Shown here: piece by piece, positions 1-9,112 of the stretch
How the letters are laid out: the number at the start of each line of letters is the position of its first letter
How positions within the stretch are numbered: the first letter of the stretch is position 1
Source of the DNA: JALEFZ01 sp964564415
GTDB lineage: Bacteria > Bacteroidota > Bacteroidia > J057
Assembly (NCBI GenBank): GCA_964564415.1
Contig: CAZMAV010000014.1
Coordinates: forward strand, 62,001 to 126,000
Length of the DNA: 64,000 bases
Direction of reading: 5' to 3'
Position numbers and translations under genes: made by a program
Notes under the pieces: generated by a model
Database searches by the model: none
What the model saw: the letters and a program-made list of their open reading frames with translations, nothing else
Told to the model about the DNA's origin: nothing

Positions 1-1
1 C

Positions 2-544
2 AGCAAGGCCATAATGAAAGCCATCAAGCATGATATCCTCCTTTATGCCATTCATACCAATCTCGACAATGTCAGGACAGGTGTCAACCAGAAGATCGCC
101 GAAAAGCTGGGCCTTGAAAGAATAGAGATTCTCAAACCCAAAATCATCGCTCCTGAAGTAGGGTCCGGAATGGTAGGCTATTTGGATGCCCCCATGAGCA
201 AGCGTGATTTCTTACAAAAGGTAAAGGATACCTTTGGCTGCGGAGGAATACGATATGCTGATTTTCCCAAAAATGAAGTCAGGAAAATCGCTATCTGTGG
301 AGGGTCAGGAAGTTTTCTGACCCACGATGCCATAAGTGCCGGGGCGGATGTACTCCTTACGGCAGACGTTACGTATCACAAATTTTTTGATAATGAAAAG
401 AGGATTCTCCTGCTCGATATTGGGCACTATGAGTCTGAGCAATATACTTCCGAACTGATCGAAACGTATTTAAAGAAAAAATTTAGTAATTTCGCGTTTC
501 ATTTATCAGAAATACGGACCAATCCCGTCCAATACTTCCCTTGA
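2..544 (+). CDS. NIF3-like dinuclear metal-centre protein, 5' truncated
   Basis: This is the C-terminal part of a NIF3/YbgI-family protein. The reading frame is open to the window edge before the first in-frame ATG at 14, so that Met is internal; full-length Bacteroidota members are about 365 residues. The family motif HTNLDN follows shortly after that Met and supplies His and Asp metal ligands. The C-terminal DIGHYESE supplies the second His/Glu pair. Between them lies the PII-like insertion typical of long NIF3 proteins. The family forms hexameric toroids with a dinuclear metal site; its biochemical role is still debated (nucleotide or GTP cyclohydrolase-like). The zinc-ribbon coiled-coil gene follows 79 bp downstream, the usual partner in this phylum and probably co-transcribed. 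Confidence 0.9.
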   Translation, partial: SKAIMKAIKHDILLYAIHTNLDNVRTGVNQKIAEKLGLERIEILKPKIIAPEVGSGMVGYLDAPMSKRDFLQKVKDTFGCGGIRYADFPKNEVRKIAICGGSGSFLTHDAISAGADVLLTADVTYHKFFDNEKRILLLDIGHYESEQYTSELIETYLKKKFSNFAFHLSEIRTNPVQYFP

Positions 545-623
545 ATCAAGAAATGAAACCCTGTTTCGTATAAGAAAATAGGGAGATCTATTTTTACAAC
601 AATTACCACAATAACACTGACAT

Positions 624-1388
624 ATGAGTACCAATCCGGTTGAAGAAAGGTTGAAGGCATTGACTCTGCTACAGGTTCTCGACTCCAAGCTCGATGAAAT
701 TCACCGCTTGAGAGGAAGCCTGCCGGAGGAAGTAAGTGACTTGGAGGATGACCTCGAAGGCCTGGAAACCCGCAAAGGCCGCATAGAGGATGAAATCAAG
801 CGCCTCAACCAGGACATCGCAGACAGAAAAACCCGTATACAAGAATTTGGAGCTTCCATCAAAAAGTATGAGGAGCAACAAATGAACGTCAAGAATAACC
901 GCGAGTACGAGGCCCTGCGCAAGGAAATCGAATACGCCAACCTCGAAATTCTCACCTCTGAGAAAAAAATGAGGCAGTACGCCGAGCAAATCGAGCAAAA
1001 AGAAAAACTCTTGGAACAGACCTCAGAACGGGTAGAAGAGAAAAGAGGCGAACTTGAAGCCAAGCAAAAAGAGCTCGAAGTCATCATCGAAGAGACCAAG
1101 CTCGAAGAAAAGCGCATTCACGAAAAGGTAGAAGAGGCCGAGAAGGATGTCGAAAAGCGATTCCTCACTGGCTACCGCAAGATTCGCCAAAATATGAGAA
1201 ATGGCCTGGCGGTCGTAACTACCGATCGCTCTGCCTGTGGAGGTTGCTTCTCCATCATTCCCCCTCAGATCCATATTGAACTCAAGCAGAGGAGCCGCAT
1301 GATCTACTGTGAAAACTGCGGTAGGATTCTTGTCGACGAATCCTTCTTTGACGAAGCAGACCCTGCCAAGCTGGAAAAGGCCAAGTAA
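624..1388 (+). CDS. Coiled-coil protein with C-terminal C4 zinc ribbon
   Basis: A 254-residue protein of the CT398/DUF164-type family (C4-type zinc ribbon, PF02591-like). Residues about 15-185 are heptad-rich, charged coiled coil with many Glu, Lys and Arg. The C-terminus carries the zinc ribbon: a CGGC pair near residue 202 and a CENC pair about 25 residues later. Chlamydial CT398 (CdsZ) binds sigma-54 and secretion components, but in Bacteroidota the role is unknown. Adjacency to NIF3 is conserved in this phylum and suggests a shared function. A factor-independent terminator follows at 1411. The family call is strong; function is not claimed. Confidence 0.88.
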   Translation: MSTNPVEERLKALTLLQVLDSKLDEIHRLRGSLPEEVSDLEDDLEGLETRKGRIEDEIKRLNQDIADRKTRIQEFGASIKKYEEQQMNVKNNREYEALRKEIEYANLEILTSEKKMRQYAEQIEQKEKLLEQTSERVEEKRGELEAKQKELEVIIEETKLEEKRIHEKVEEAEKDVEKRFLTGYRKIRQNMRNGLAVVTTDRSACGGCFSIIPPQIHIELKQRSRMIYCENCGRILVDESFFDEADPAKLEKAK

Positions 1389-1410
1389 GCCATACTTAGA
1401 AAGATATAGA

Positions 1411-1437
1411 AGCCATCCATCTTGGGGTGGCTTTTTT
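1411..1437 (+). terminator. Rho-independent terminator after NIF3/zinc-ribbon pair
   Basis: An inverted repeat AGCCATCC / GGGTGGCT (one G-T wobble) with a short loop is followed by a run of six T. It lies 22 bp after the zinc-ribbon stop codon. Confidence 0.75.
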
Positions 1438-1630
1438 CATGTTATTTTCCTGCAAAAACTTTGCAGGAATTTTCCCCGATTATCCCTAATATCCACCTGG
1501 GTTAGATAAATTCTCACCCCAAATTCCCTCCTTGCCCATTTTTGTCCATCAGAGGCATCTTTCCTTCGCTTCGGATGTCGCTTACCGAACAAGTAATTCG
1601 ATGCAAGAATCATTACTTTAAAAAAAATCC

Positions 1631-3091
1631 ATGCGGATACTGGCCATCTTCGTTATCATTATCTGTGGAAGCAGCCTTCTCTGGGCCTCTCCTCTTCCGG
1701 AGCAGGGGGTGGAAAACTACCTTTATAACTTCCAGCTCAAGGCTGCGGAAAGAACCGCCGACCAACTGCAGGAAGAAGGAAAACGTCAGTTTTACCTGGC
1801 CCATGTCCTCATGTACCACTTTTTTGCTACCCAAGATCCCCTATTTGCAGAAAAAATCAGAGAAAACTGGAAGGATTATACCCAGGCCATAGAGACCCTC
1901 TCCGATCGTGAAAAAGGAATCCTATTCTCCGAACTCTATGGAAAGAGGGCCATCGTAGAGTTTCTCTCCGGCAACTATCTCCTTGCCAGCCGGCTGGCCC
2001 GGGTGAGCTACAAGCGGGTAAAGGCTCATGAAGAAGCCTACCCCGGTGATGCCCAGAGCCTCAAGATGTCGGGCCTCTTCAATGTGGTCCTGGGCAATGT
2101 CCCACGGCGCTATCAGTGGTTGGCCAATGCCTTTGGTTATACCGGCGACCTCCGAGGGGGCCTTACCCAGCTCGAAGAAGCCGGTAGACATAGCCGCCTC
2201 CTCAGGCATGAAGCCGTCCTTATCCTCAGTACCATAGAAAAAAGCATGCTCGACAAACCTCTGAAGGGCCTGGAGCGACTCCAGAAAGAAGGACGGCGAC
2301 ACAAGAACAATCCCCTGATCGACTATTTTTCGGCCTCTTCCCTCCTCAAACTCAAGCGAAACCAGGAGGCCCTGGACATTCTTCTCCAGGGAAACCGTTA
2401 CGATACAGCAAAGGTCCAGTACATTCCCTTCTGGCATTTTCTACAGGGCAAAGCCTACTATTTTAAGAATGACTATACCCAGGCCCAACGAAGCCTGGCC
2501 CTTTTTGTCCGTGGCTATAAAGGAAGCCTTATGCGTACCGATGCCTACTTTCGGTTGGGCATGTCTTTGACCCTCAACCAGCGATACGAACTGGGAAAGC
2601 CCTTTTTCGAGTTGATCGCCAAGGGAAAACATGGAGGATTCGACGAAGACGAATACGCCTACTTCATGGCAAAGAAATTCGCTGAGAAAGAACCCGATGG
2701 CGTCACCCAGGCTTTGTTCAGGGCCAGAAATTATTTCGATGGGGGCTATTATTCCAAGGCCGTGGCCATCCTCCGACAGCTAACATTTATCATCCCCAAA
2801 ACGTCGGCCGCTCAAACCGAACTCAACTACAGGTACGCCCGCATTTACCACAGCATGGGCAAGCTCGAAACCGCCAAAAACTACTACAAAGCCAGTGTAG
2901 AATCTCCGGGAGGAGAAGATGAAACCTACCTCAAGGCCTATGCCTCCTATTTTATGGGAGAAATTGCCCGGGAACAGGGGCAAAAAGTCCTGGCTGTCTC
3001 TCAGTATGAAGAAGCCTTGAAATACGAGGATTATTTTTACCAGTTGGGCTTGGAAAATCGCTGTAAGGCAGCCCTTAGCGGCCTGAAGTAG
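1631..3091 (+). CDS. Secreted or periplasmic tetratricopeptide-repeat protein
   Basis: A 486-residue protein starting with a clear signal peptide (hydrophobic residues 2-18, likely cleavage after WAS near residue 20). The rest is alpha-helical with TPR-like helix pairs. Recognisable units lie near residues 240-290 and 385-470, with patterns such as Y-x3-G-x8-A-x3-Y and a Y-F-x-G-x-A track. No enzymatic motif is visible. It probably acts as an envelope scaffold. It is convergent with the next gene (2 bp between them) and has no obvious operon partner. Confidence 0.75.
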   Translation: MRILAIFVIIICGSSLLWASPLPEQGVENYLYNFQLKAAERTADQLQEEGKRQFYLAHVLMYHFFATQDPLFAEKIRENWKDYTQAIETLSDREKGILFSELYGKRAIVEFLSGNYLLASRLARVSYKRVKAHEEAYPGDAQSLKMSGLFNVVLGNVPRRYQWLANAFGYTGDLRGGLTQLEEAGRHSRLLRHEAVLILSTIEKSMLDKPLKGLERLQKEGRRHKNNPLIDYFSASSLLKLKRNQEALDILLQGNRYDTAKVQYIPFWHFLQGKAYYFKNDYTQAQRSLALFVRGYKGSLMRTDAYFRLGMSLTLNQRYELGKPFFELIAKGKHGGFDEDEYAYFMAKKFAEKEPDGVTQALFRARNYFDGGYYSKAVAILRQLTFIIPKTSAAQTELNYRYARIYHSMGKLETAKNYYKASVESPGGEDETYLKAYASYFMGEIAREQGQKVLAVSQYEEALKYEDYFYQLGLENRCKAALSGLK

Positions 3092-3093
3092 GG

Positions 3094-3651
3094 TCAGTTT
3101 TTATTCTGGGGAATGGAAAAATCTTTGATCGAACGCAGCTCCCATTTTTTTCCGATTTTGTAGACATCCTTTCCCAGCATTTTGACGATAAGTCCACTGG
3201 TGAGGATACCTGTCGCCAGCAAGATCTCTGAACGGGAGGGAGTTTCACCTGTTAGGAGGGTCCGCAATGAATTGCCCCCGATGATGATGCCCCCGGCCAC
3301 GAGGGTGGACCGATAATATCCCCTCCGTAGGGCCCTCCAATAGGTCTCTGGTGCATAATAGACAAGGCTGACATCTTCGATCCTTACAATTTCGCGGATG
3401 GTACGCCTGGACTCTTCGTTTTCACCGGGGATATGTACATGTTTGACTACCAGGAAGGTAGAATCTCCTATTTCCTCAATGTTGCCATTGTAATCGATTT
3501 TCTCTCCCATGGTTCTAAAACGAATAAAATCGCCTTTTTTAAAAACGATGCGCTTGAATTTCTTTTTGTTTTCCAGGGAAAGCACACGCTGGCTCCATAG
3601 ATGGGGAATGGGTATAGATAGGAAGAGCAAAACAAGCAATAGCAGGCGCAT
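3094..3651 (-). CDS. Hypothetical exported protein
   Basis: About 185 residues beginning with a hydrophobic Leu-rich signal peptide ending at SQ near residue 21. I chose the Met at 3651 because the signal peptide starts directly there; an in-frame Met at 3669 would add six residues, including a Cys, ahead of it. The mature part contains a basic stretch, then a short beta-rich segment, then a weakly hydrophobic segment with a GGIIIGG pattern around residue 127. I do not recognise the family. The end abuts the convergent TPR gene. Confidence 0.6.
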   Translation of the reverse strand: MRLLLLVLLFLSIPIPHLWSQRVLSLENKKKFKRIVFKKGDFIRFRTMGEKIDYNGNIEEIGDSTFLVVKHVHIPGENEESRRTIREIVRIEDVSLVYYAPETYWRALRRGYYRSTLVAGGIIIGGNSLRTLLTGETPSRSEILLATGILTSGLIVKMLGKDVYKIGKKWELRSIKDFSIPQNKN

Positions 3652-3895
3652 GCAGTGATAGTTAGGCATGGGGAAGGAGTAGGGTCAGGGGCTTTTACAG
3701 CCCTTAGAAAAAGGCCAAAAGGACCTCTCTGCCTTGTATCCTCGTAGAGAAAGTTAGCCAACTGCCTTTGAATAAACAATGCGACTTTACCCTTTAAACT
3801 TAGCTCTGGGCGGGCAGGATCCTCGTAATTTTTACATAAAAAAATTGATCCCTTGTCAAAAAAACCTCATATTTAATTCACGAAAAAAGTAACCT

Positions 3896-3980
3896 GCGGA
3901 TGTGGCGGAATTGGTAGACGCGCTAGATTCAGGTTCTAGTGGGAGTTAATCCTGTGGAGGTTCGAGTCCTCTCATCCGTA
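3896..3980 (+). tRNA. tRNA-Leu (anticodon CAG)
   Basis: An 85-nt class II tRNA. The acceptor stem is GCGGATG pairing with CATCCGT (G1-U72 wobble), discriminator A. The D-arm is TGGCGGAATTGGTAGACGCG, typical of leucine tRNAs. The anticodon stem CTAGA/TCTAG encloses loop TTCAGGT, giving anticodon CAG. A long variable arm and a T-arm with TTCGAGTC follow. CCA is not encoded. The gene is solitary and followed by a terminator. Confidence 0.96.
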
Positions 3981-3985
3981 CAAAA

Positions 3986-4019
3986 CGCTGGTTCCATTAA
4001 AGAATCAGCGCTTTTTTTT
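3986..4019 (+). terminator. Terminator of tRNA-Leu
   Basis: Hairpin CGCTGGTTC / GAATCAGCG (one G-T wobble) followed by eight T, beginning six bases after the mature tRNA end. Confidence 0.85.
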
Positions 4020-4171
4020 GTAAAAGTCCCAAAAACCTCCAAATTATAAGGTTTCTCCGATCAACCCGGACAATCCCCCCCCCTGTTTCCCCCCTGCTTC
4101 TCTCTGACATTCCTCCAAGTTTTATATCTTAGTTTATTCATTCAAACCGAAACGACTAATCTACTACGCGC

Positions 4172-5365
4172 ATGGAACCGGAGATCAACAAAAATCGCCT
4201 CTTTCTGGCTAGCTGCATCGCCCTGGTGGTCACCTCTATGACTTTTGCCATACGAGCCAAACTCGAAATGGTCTTTGGACCCGAAGGAGTGGGACTTACC
4301 CTGGAACAAATAGGGCTGGCATTTGGACCGGCCTTTTGGGGCTTTACCATCGCCATGATTATCGGAGGCCCCCTTGTCGATAGCCTCGGCATGAGAAATA
4401 TCCTGATTCTGGCCTTTACCGGACACCTGGCGGGAATTCTACTTACCCTCCTGGCGGGAGATTTTACCACCCTCTTCGTCGGCACCCTCCTCATAGGTAT
4501 TGGCAATGGAATGGTGGAAGCCGCCTGTAATCCCCTGGTAGCCACCATCTACAGCGAGGAAAAGACCAAGATGCTCAATCGCTTTCACGTTTGGTTTCCC
4601 GGTGGCATCGTCATAGGATCGGTCGTGGGCTACCTCGTCATGGACGTCATGGGCTGGAGTTGGCAAGTCATGGTCGGCAGCCTCTTCATTCCCCTCATCA
4701 TCTACGGATTCATGTTTTTTGGAGAACAATTTCCCAAAACTGAGCGCGTCTCCATGGGCATTTCCTCCGTCGACATGTGGAAGTCCCTGGCCCGTCCTCT
4801 CTTCATCTTTATTGCCTTCTGCATGCTGTTGACAGCCGCTACCGAACTAGGCACCAACCAGCGTATATCCTCTCTCCTGGTAGATACCGGCGTAGAAACC
4901 CTCCTGGTCCTCGCCTTTATCAACGGGATCATGGCTGTAGGCAGGGGTTTTGCCGGGCCCATTGCCCACCGCCTCAGCACCACCGGGATGCTGCTATTTT
5001 CGGCCGTCTTTTCCCTCATGGGACTTCTCTGGCTCAGCGAGGCCAGCGGGATGACTACCTTCCTGGCTGCGGGAATATTTGCCGTGGGTATCACCTTTTT
5101 CTGGCCTACCATGCTGGCCTTTGTCTCTGAGTATATCCCCGAAAGCGGAGCCCTGGGTCTTTCGGTCATGGGAGGGCTGGGCAACCTCTCAGTTGCCATT
5201 GTCCTTCCTATCATGGGCCGATTTCTGGATGAAGGTGCAGGAGCCTCTACCCTCAAGATCATGGCTTATCTCCCGGGTATCTTGATCCTGGCTTTTCTCC
5301 TCCTTCACTTTGTGATCAAACCCCGGTTGAAAAGGACGACAGATACTCCTGTCTCAGCCTCTTGA
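4172..5365 (+). CDS. MFS transporter, FucP-like sugar:proton symporter type
   Basis: A 397-residue major facilitator superfamily protein with about 12 hydrophobic helices. N-terminal half features (EQIGLAFGPAFWGFTIAM, then GGPLVDSLGMR as the loop 2-3 motif, later a GNGMVEAACNPLVATIY segment) resemble the fucose/glucose/galactose porters (FHS family) common in Bacteroidota. In those proteins a GxGxxxxxxNP motif lies in helix 4. The substrate cannot be fixed from the sequence. No sugar catabolic gene lies next to it. It ends 27 bp before a strong bidirectional terminator shared with the convergent histidine kinase. Confidence 0.82.
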   Translation: MEPEINKNRLFLASCIALVVTSMTFAIRAKLEMVFGPEGVGLTLEQIGLAFGPAFWGFTIAMIIGGPLVDSLGMRNILILAFTGHLAGILLTLLAGDFTTLFVGTLLIGIGNGMVEAACNPLVATIYSEEKTKMLNRFHVWFPGGIVIGSVVGYLVMDVMGWSWQVMVGSLFIPLIIYGFMFFGEQFPKTERVSMGISSVDMWKSLARPLFIFIAFCMLLTAATELGTNQRISSLLVDTGVETLLVLAFINGIMAVGRGFAGPIAHRLSTTGMLLFSAVFSLMGLLWLSEASGMTTFLAAGIFAVGITFFWPTMLAFVSEYIPESGALGLSVMGGLGNLSVAIVLPIMGRFLDEGAGASTLKIMAYLPGILILAFLLLHFVIKPRLKRTTDTPVSAS

Positions 5366-5391
5366 TCCACCTACCTCTAGTCATAAAATTT

Positions 5392-5423
5392 AAAAGGGCT
5401 CCTCGGTTTCGAGAAGCCCTTTT
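5392..5423. terminator. Bidirectional terminator between MFS and kinase genes
   Basis: AAAAGGGCT, a mismatch, CTCG, loop GTTT, CGAG, a mismatch, AGCCCTTTT. Both arms are A/T-tailed, so it can serve the convergent genes on both strands. Confidence 0.85.
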
Positions 5424-5460
5424 CTGCATATTTTTCTCCCCAAAAAGAGGATTTCTTTGT

Positions 5461-6525
5461 CTAGGACAGAGTGAAGTAAAAGGTAGAACCCATGCCCGGC
5501 TGAGATTCAGCCCAGACCCTTCCTTCCAGGAGTTGGATGGCTTTTTTTACGATGGAGAGTCCGATTCCATTGCCCACATACCTATCCTCTCCCACCATGC
5601 GCTGGAAGAAACCGAAAGCCCTTTCCTTGTACTTGGGGTCAAAACCAATCCCATTGTCCCTGAGGAAGTAGGTTTTTCCTTCCTCCCCTTCGGCTACACC
5701 CAGATAAATCTGAGCCTCTTCGGCATTGTCGGAAAACTTGAGGGCATTGGAAATCAATTGCCTCGCGACATGGCTCAACAAATTGGAGTCGCTTTTTACG
5801 GGAGGTATTTCATCAGCCTTAAAAGATACCTTCTTTTCAGGATAATTTTCCTTGACCTGCTTCTCAAATTCCTGGGTAAAGAGGTAAGGCAGGTCTACCT
5901 CTATCTCGTAAATTTCCTGCTTCTGTATGCTGGAATAATCTACCAGGTCCATGATATAAGCATTGAGCTTACGGGTGTTGTCTTTGATGATCCCCAGAAT
6001 TTCATCTCCCTCTGAGTCAAGCTTACCTGCATAATTTTCTTCCAAAATCTGAGCAAATCCCAAAATGGCCCGCATAGGGGCCCTGAGGTCATGTCCGATC
6101 GCGTAGACCATATCCTCCATGTCTGCTTCCAGCCGCTCCAGCTTTTCGGTGAGCTTTTTTACCTCTGCTTTCTGAGCCTCTGGGGAGGAGTTGCTCAAAG
6201 GAGCCACAAATATGTCCTGATTTTGGCTGTAACAAAGGTTCAACAGGTAGCTTACTTCAGGGCGGTTGCGAAAGCTTACCTCAAGGGGCTTGAAGACCCC
6301 CTGGTCAAACCTTCCCTTGAGGGAGTCGAAACCATTTTCTAAATCACTCCCTTGCAGAAACTCTGCCAGGGGTTTTCCCTGTATTTCAGAGGCATTTAGC
6401 TCCAAAAGTCGACTCAAATGAAAATTGTGATCGAGGATACAGCCCCCACTGTCGAGCAAAGCCATAGGAATTTGCATGGAATCAAACAATTTCCTGAATT
6501 CGATATATGCAGGGATAAGACTCAT
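5461..6525 (-). CDS. PAS-domain sensor histidine kinase
   Basis: A 354-residue kinase without a transmembrane segment. Residues 10-110 form a PAS-like sensor domain. Residues 117-140 are a coiled-coil linker. The HisKA box IGHDLRAPMR has the phosphoacceptor at His145, the N-box LISNALKFS includes Asn260, and the G1 box DNGIGF includes Asp290. A G2 box GNGIGLSIVKK follows. The short PAS-HisKA-HATPase layout and the FFQRM motif resemble phytochrome-like cytosolic kinases of Bacteroidota. No response regulator is adjacent, so the partner is unknown. Confidence 0.9.
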   Translation of the reverse strand: MSLIPAYIEFRKLFDSMQIPMALLDSGGCILDHNFHLSRLLELNASEIQGKPLAEFLQGSDLENGFDSLKGRFDQGVFKPLEVSFRNRPEVSYLLNLCYSQNQDIFVAPLSNSSPEAQKAEVKKLTEKLERLEADMEDMVYAIGHDLRAPMRAILGFAQILEENYAGKLDSEGDEILGIIKDNTRKLNAYIMDLVDYSSIQKQEIYEIEVDLPYLFTQEFEKQVKENYPEKKVSFKADEIPPVKSDSNLLSHVARQLISNALKFSDNAEEAQIYLGVAEGEEGKTYFLRDNGIGFDPKYKERAFGFFQRMVGEDRYVGNGIGLSIVKKAIQLLEGRVWAESQPGMGSTFYFTLS

Positions 6526-6658
6526 TCAACTTCTCTTTATAAGCTCAGAAACATAGCTTATATAGTTTCTAATATAAGGGTAATTGGCCAGGATGAATAA
6601 TCATTTTAAACAAATGACAATAATTTAATACGAAATTCGTCATAAGTCAAACTCTCTA

Positions 6659-7552
6659 TTACCTCACTTCTTCCAGCTCAAAAAGCCTTGGCCTGCTGGG
6701 ACTGGCATCGGACATGAAAGCCGCCAATTGAATTTCGAGTAGGTATTTTCCATCCTTCACTTCATCTGGCACATAAACCATCTCGGTGATGGTCTTTTGA
6801 GGAAAATCTGCCTTTTTCCCATCGTATCCCCAGTAAATTCTGTGGTTACTCAATTTGCCATCATCCATCAAACGATCTACAGAAGGAAAATCCACCAAAA
6901 GATGTTCAATTTCCTTTGAAGAAATCAGGGCCATGGCTTCATTGGAAAGAAAGGGGCAGGGAGCATTCATGTAATCGCGGGATTGCTTGCTGGTCTCATT
7001 GGGTAGGGTACGAATGACCAGGGCCCTCAAAAAATCGGGATGGCAGGACTTGAGGGCTTTCTCAAGGTCATCAACACCCACATACCAGTCCTCATCCTCC
7101 AGAGGAGGCTGGTAACTATCCTTGCTTCCCCTGCCCTGACGTAGGGGTAGGCTGATCAGGCTGGCCGGAAAATGGCTTTCATTCAGAATTTCGTGAATGT
7201 AAATGTCCTCCGGACTGAGGTGGCCCAATCCTTCGGTATGGGTACCATTGCAATGGGCGATAAAAGTGTACCTATCAAAGTTGCAACTTCCACCCTGCTT
7301 GACATCCCCAATGAATCCCTGCCCTTCATAAGGATGGGAACTCGCCCGGGGTACTCCATAGGTATTGGGCTGCGGCCCTCTAAAGCGTAGGGGTATGGAA
7401 ATATCCAGGGCCGGAGCAAGAACCTTCCAGGTCTGCTTGCCCAAATTAAGGTGCAGTGTCATAGGGAAAATGTTGAATAAAGAATTTACCTCTGGGGTAA
7501 ACTTAGGCATTTTCTGATCTTCCTGGCCCTTGGCTTGAGCTTTGTCCTCCAT
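6659..7552 (-). CDS. Cyclase family protein (KynB-like metal hydrolase)
   Basis: A 297-residue member of the PF04199 cyclase family, which includes bacterial kynurenine formamidase KynB and isatin hydrolase. The diagnostic metal-binding motif HCNGTHTEGLGH spans residues 100-111, where the usual HxGTHxDxPxH has Glu and Gly in place of Asp and Pro. Further support comes from the early LDISIPL (residues 49-55) and the C-terminal EIQLAAF segment. KynB proteins are about 210 residues, so this longer form may have another substrate. No tryptophan-degradation gene is nearby. Family call firm, substrate unknown. Confidence 0.8.
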   Translation of the reverse strand: MEDKAQAKGQEDQKMPKFTPEVNSLFNIFPMTLHLNLGKQTWKVLAPALDISIPLRFRGPQPNTYGVPRASSHPYEGQGFIGDVKQGGSCNFDRYTFIAHCNGTHTEGLGHLSPEDIYIHEILNESHFPASLISLPLRQGRGSKDSYQPPLEDEDWYVGVDDLEKALKSCHPDFLRALVIRTLPNETSKQSRDYMNAPCPFLSNEAMALISSKEIEHLLVDFPSVDRLMDDGKLSNHRIYWGYDGKKADFPQKTITEMVYVPDEVKDGKYLLEIQLAAFMSDASPSRPRLFELEEVR

Positions 7553-7607
7553 AGCTCCATCGAGAAATAACTTCCTTGTTTTTTACACAACAGCCTTTTT
7601 TAAATCG

Positions 7608-7637
7608 TTGTGCTTTAAAAATAAATAAGTATATTTG
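7608..7637 (+). promoter_or_regulatory. Promoter of rpsT (TTG / TATATTTG)
   Basis: A TTG (7608-7610) lies 19 nt upstream of TATATTTG (7630-7637), a perfect match to the Bacteroidota -33/-7 consensus. The rpsT start is 40 nt further downstream. Confidence 0.8.
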
Positions 7638-7676
7638 CGGTCCAATTCAGAAGTATAAGCATTTTAATTTATACAC

Positions 7677-7931
7677 ATGGCTCACCATAAGTCAGCTAAG
7701 AAGCGTATCCGCCAAAGTGCAGCTCGTCGCCTCCGAAACAGATACAAGAAGACGACCATGCGTACTTACGTGAAGCGTCTGCGTGCCACCACCGACAAGG
7801 CCCAGGCGGAAGAAATGTTGCCTAAGGTTATCTCCATCATCGATCGGGTAGCCAAGGTTAACATTATCCATAAAAACAACGCTTCCAACCTCAAGAGCAA
7901 GTTGACCCGCTACGTCAACGGCCTTTCTTAA
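7677..7931 (+). CDS. rpsT: 30S ribosomal protein S20
   Basis: An 84-residue, strongly basic, helical protein. The N-terminus MAHHKSAKKRIRQS and the NRYKKT segment are diagnostic for S20, and the C-terminal NIIHKNNASNLKSKL block matches the family's conserved kNxAsrkKSrL end. S20 binds 16S rRNA early in 30S assembly. The gene is monocistronic, with a consensus promoter upstream and a terminator 34 bp after the stop codon. Confidence 0.97.
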   Translation: MAHHKSAKKRIRQSAARRLRNRYKKTTMRTYVKRLRATTDKAQAEEMLPKVISIIDRVAKVNIIHKNNASNLKSKLTRYVNGLS

Positions 7932-7965
7932 GGGAAACGAGTACTTTTGCCTTCATCACATACAT

Positions 7966-8000
7966 AGAGGCCTCCGATATGGAAGCCTCTGTCTTTTTTT
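7966..8000 (+). terminator. Terminator of rpsT
   Basis: Hairpin AGAGGC-C-TCC / GGA-A-GCCTCT with a short loop, then GTC and seven T. Confidence 0.85.
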
Positions 8001-8099
8001 ATGCTGAAAAAAGTCATATTCTTTCTTTTTTGCCCCCTAAATTCTGACCTGAGGTATCGGTGATTTATCCCTACCTTCGCCCCCACTCAGGGATACTGC

Positions 8100-9014
8100 A
8101 TGCAGGAAAAAACTTTACCTTCCACCGACAATAACCTTTGGGCTCACCTGGCTCTTGTGGTGGTGGGTTTTGGCTACGCCTTCAATTACTTTATCGCTAA
8201 ATGGGTCTTCTCTTATGATATAGGCGCCTTTGGGGTTGTGGCTATCCGAAATATATTTGGCACTCTATTTTTCCTGTTTGTGGGAACCTTTGTGATCAAA
8301 GAAAGGATCAGGGAGCCCAAAGACTTTATTCTACTCGCCCTTTCTTCCCTCTTCGGAATTGTGATCAATCAGTTGTTCTTTTTTAAAGGCCTTTCTCTCA
8401 CCATCGAGCTGAATGCCTCTGTGCTGATGATCACTTCGCCGGTTTTCGTTTTCCTGATTTCGGCGATATTCAAAACTGAAAAGTTGACTTTTTTGAAAAT
8501 TTTGGGTCTCCTCCTATCCTTTACCGGAGCGCTTTTTTTGATCCTCAGTGACAGAAAATTGGAGTTGGGCGGGAATACCCTGACCGGAGATTTGCTAGTA
8601 TTTATCAATTCTGCCTCCTACGGCATCTACCTGGTCATCGTCAAACCATTGACCCTGAAATACCATCCCCTCACCATTGTGAAGTGGGTTTTCCTAATGG
8701 GAGGCTTCATCATCATTCCGGTGGGTTATGGAGATCTTACAGAGGTAAACTGGGGAGAGTTGCCCGCTCAGGCTTACTGGGGACTCCTATACATCGTTTT
8801 GGTAACGACCATCCTCGTCTACGCCCTCAATGCCTATGCCTTGTCTAAGGTCCCTTCTTCATACGTGGCCATTTACATTTACCTCCAGCCTGTACTGGTC
8901 GCCTTCTTCTCTTTATTTTGGGCTAAGGACCAATTGGGACCCAGCAAACTTCTGTATATACTACTGGTTTTCGTAGGAGTCTTTGCAGTAACATACCGAA
9001 AAAAGACTATTTAA
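8100..9014 (+). CDS. EamA/DMT family transporter
   Basis: A 304-residue membrane protein with ten hydrophobic helices and two tandem EamA domains (residues about 15-145 and 160-298), the drug/metabolite transporter superfamily layout. Recognisable features are the AIRNIFGTLFF segment in helix 2, FFKGLSLTIELNASVL in helix 4, and VPSSYVAIYIYLQPV in helix 9. Members export amino acids, nucleosides or other metabolites; the substrate is not predictable here. The upstream TACCTTCG (one mismatch to TAnnTTTG) may be its promoter. Confidence 0.87.
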   Translation: MQEKTLPSTDNNLWAHLALVVVGFGYAFNYFIAKWVFSYDIGAFGVVAIRNIFGTLFFLFVGTFVIKERIREPKDFILLALSSLFGIVINQLFFFKGLSLTIELNASVLMITSPVFVFLISAIFKTEKLTFLKILGLLLSFTGALFLILSDRKLELGGNTLTGDLLVFINSASYGIYLVIVKPLTLKYHPLTIVKWVFLMGGFIIIPVGYGDLTEVNWGELPAQAYWGLLYIVLVTTILVYALNAYALSKVPSSYVAIYIYLQPVLVAFFSLFWAKDQLGPSKLLYILLVFVGVFAVTYRKKTI

Positions 9015-9042
9015 TCAAGTAGACAAATTAGGGGACAACTGT

Positions 9043-9050
9043 TACTTTTG
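9043..9050 (+). promoter_or_regulatory. Possible -7 element for the 9113 TPR gene
   Basis: TACTTTTG matches TAnnTTTG and lies 62 nt before the start codon. I see no good TTG at the expected distance upstream. Confidence 0.4.
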
Positions 9051-9112
9051 TTAAACTAGGGGATTGGAAATTTCCAGTTTTGTAGAGACTTTGGACAAAA
9101 ACCTTCCTACTC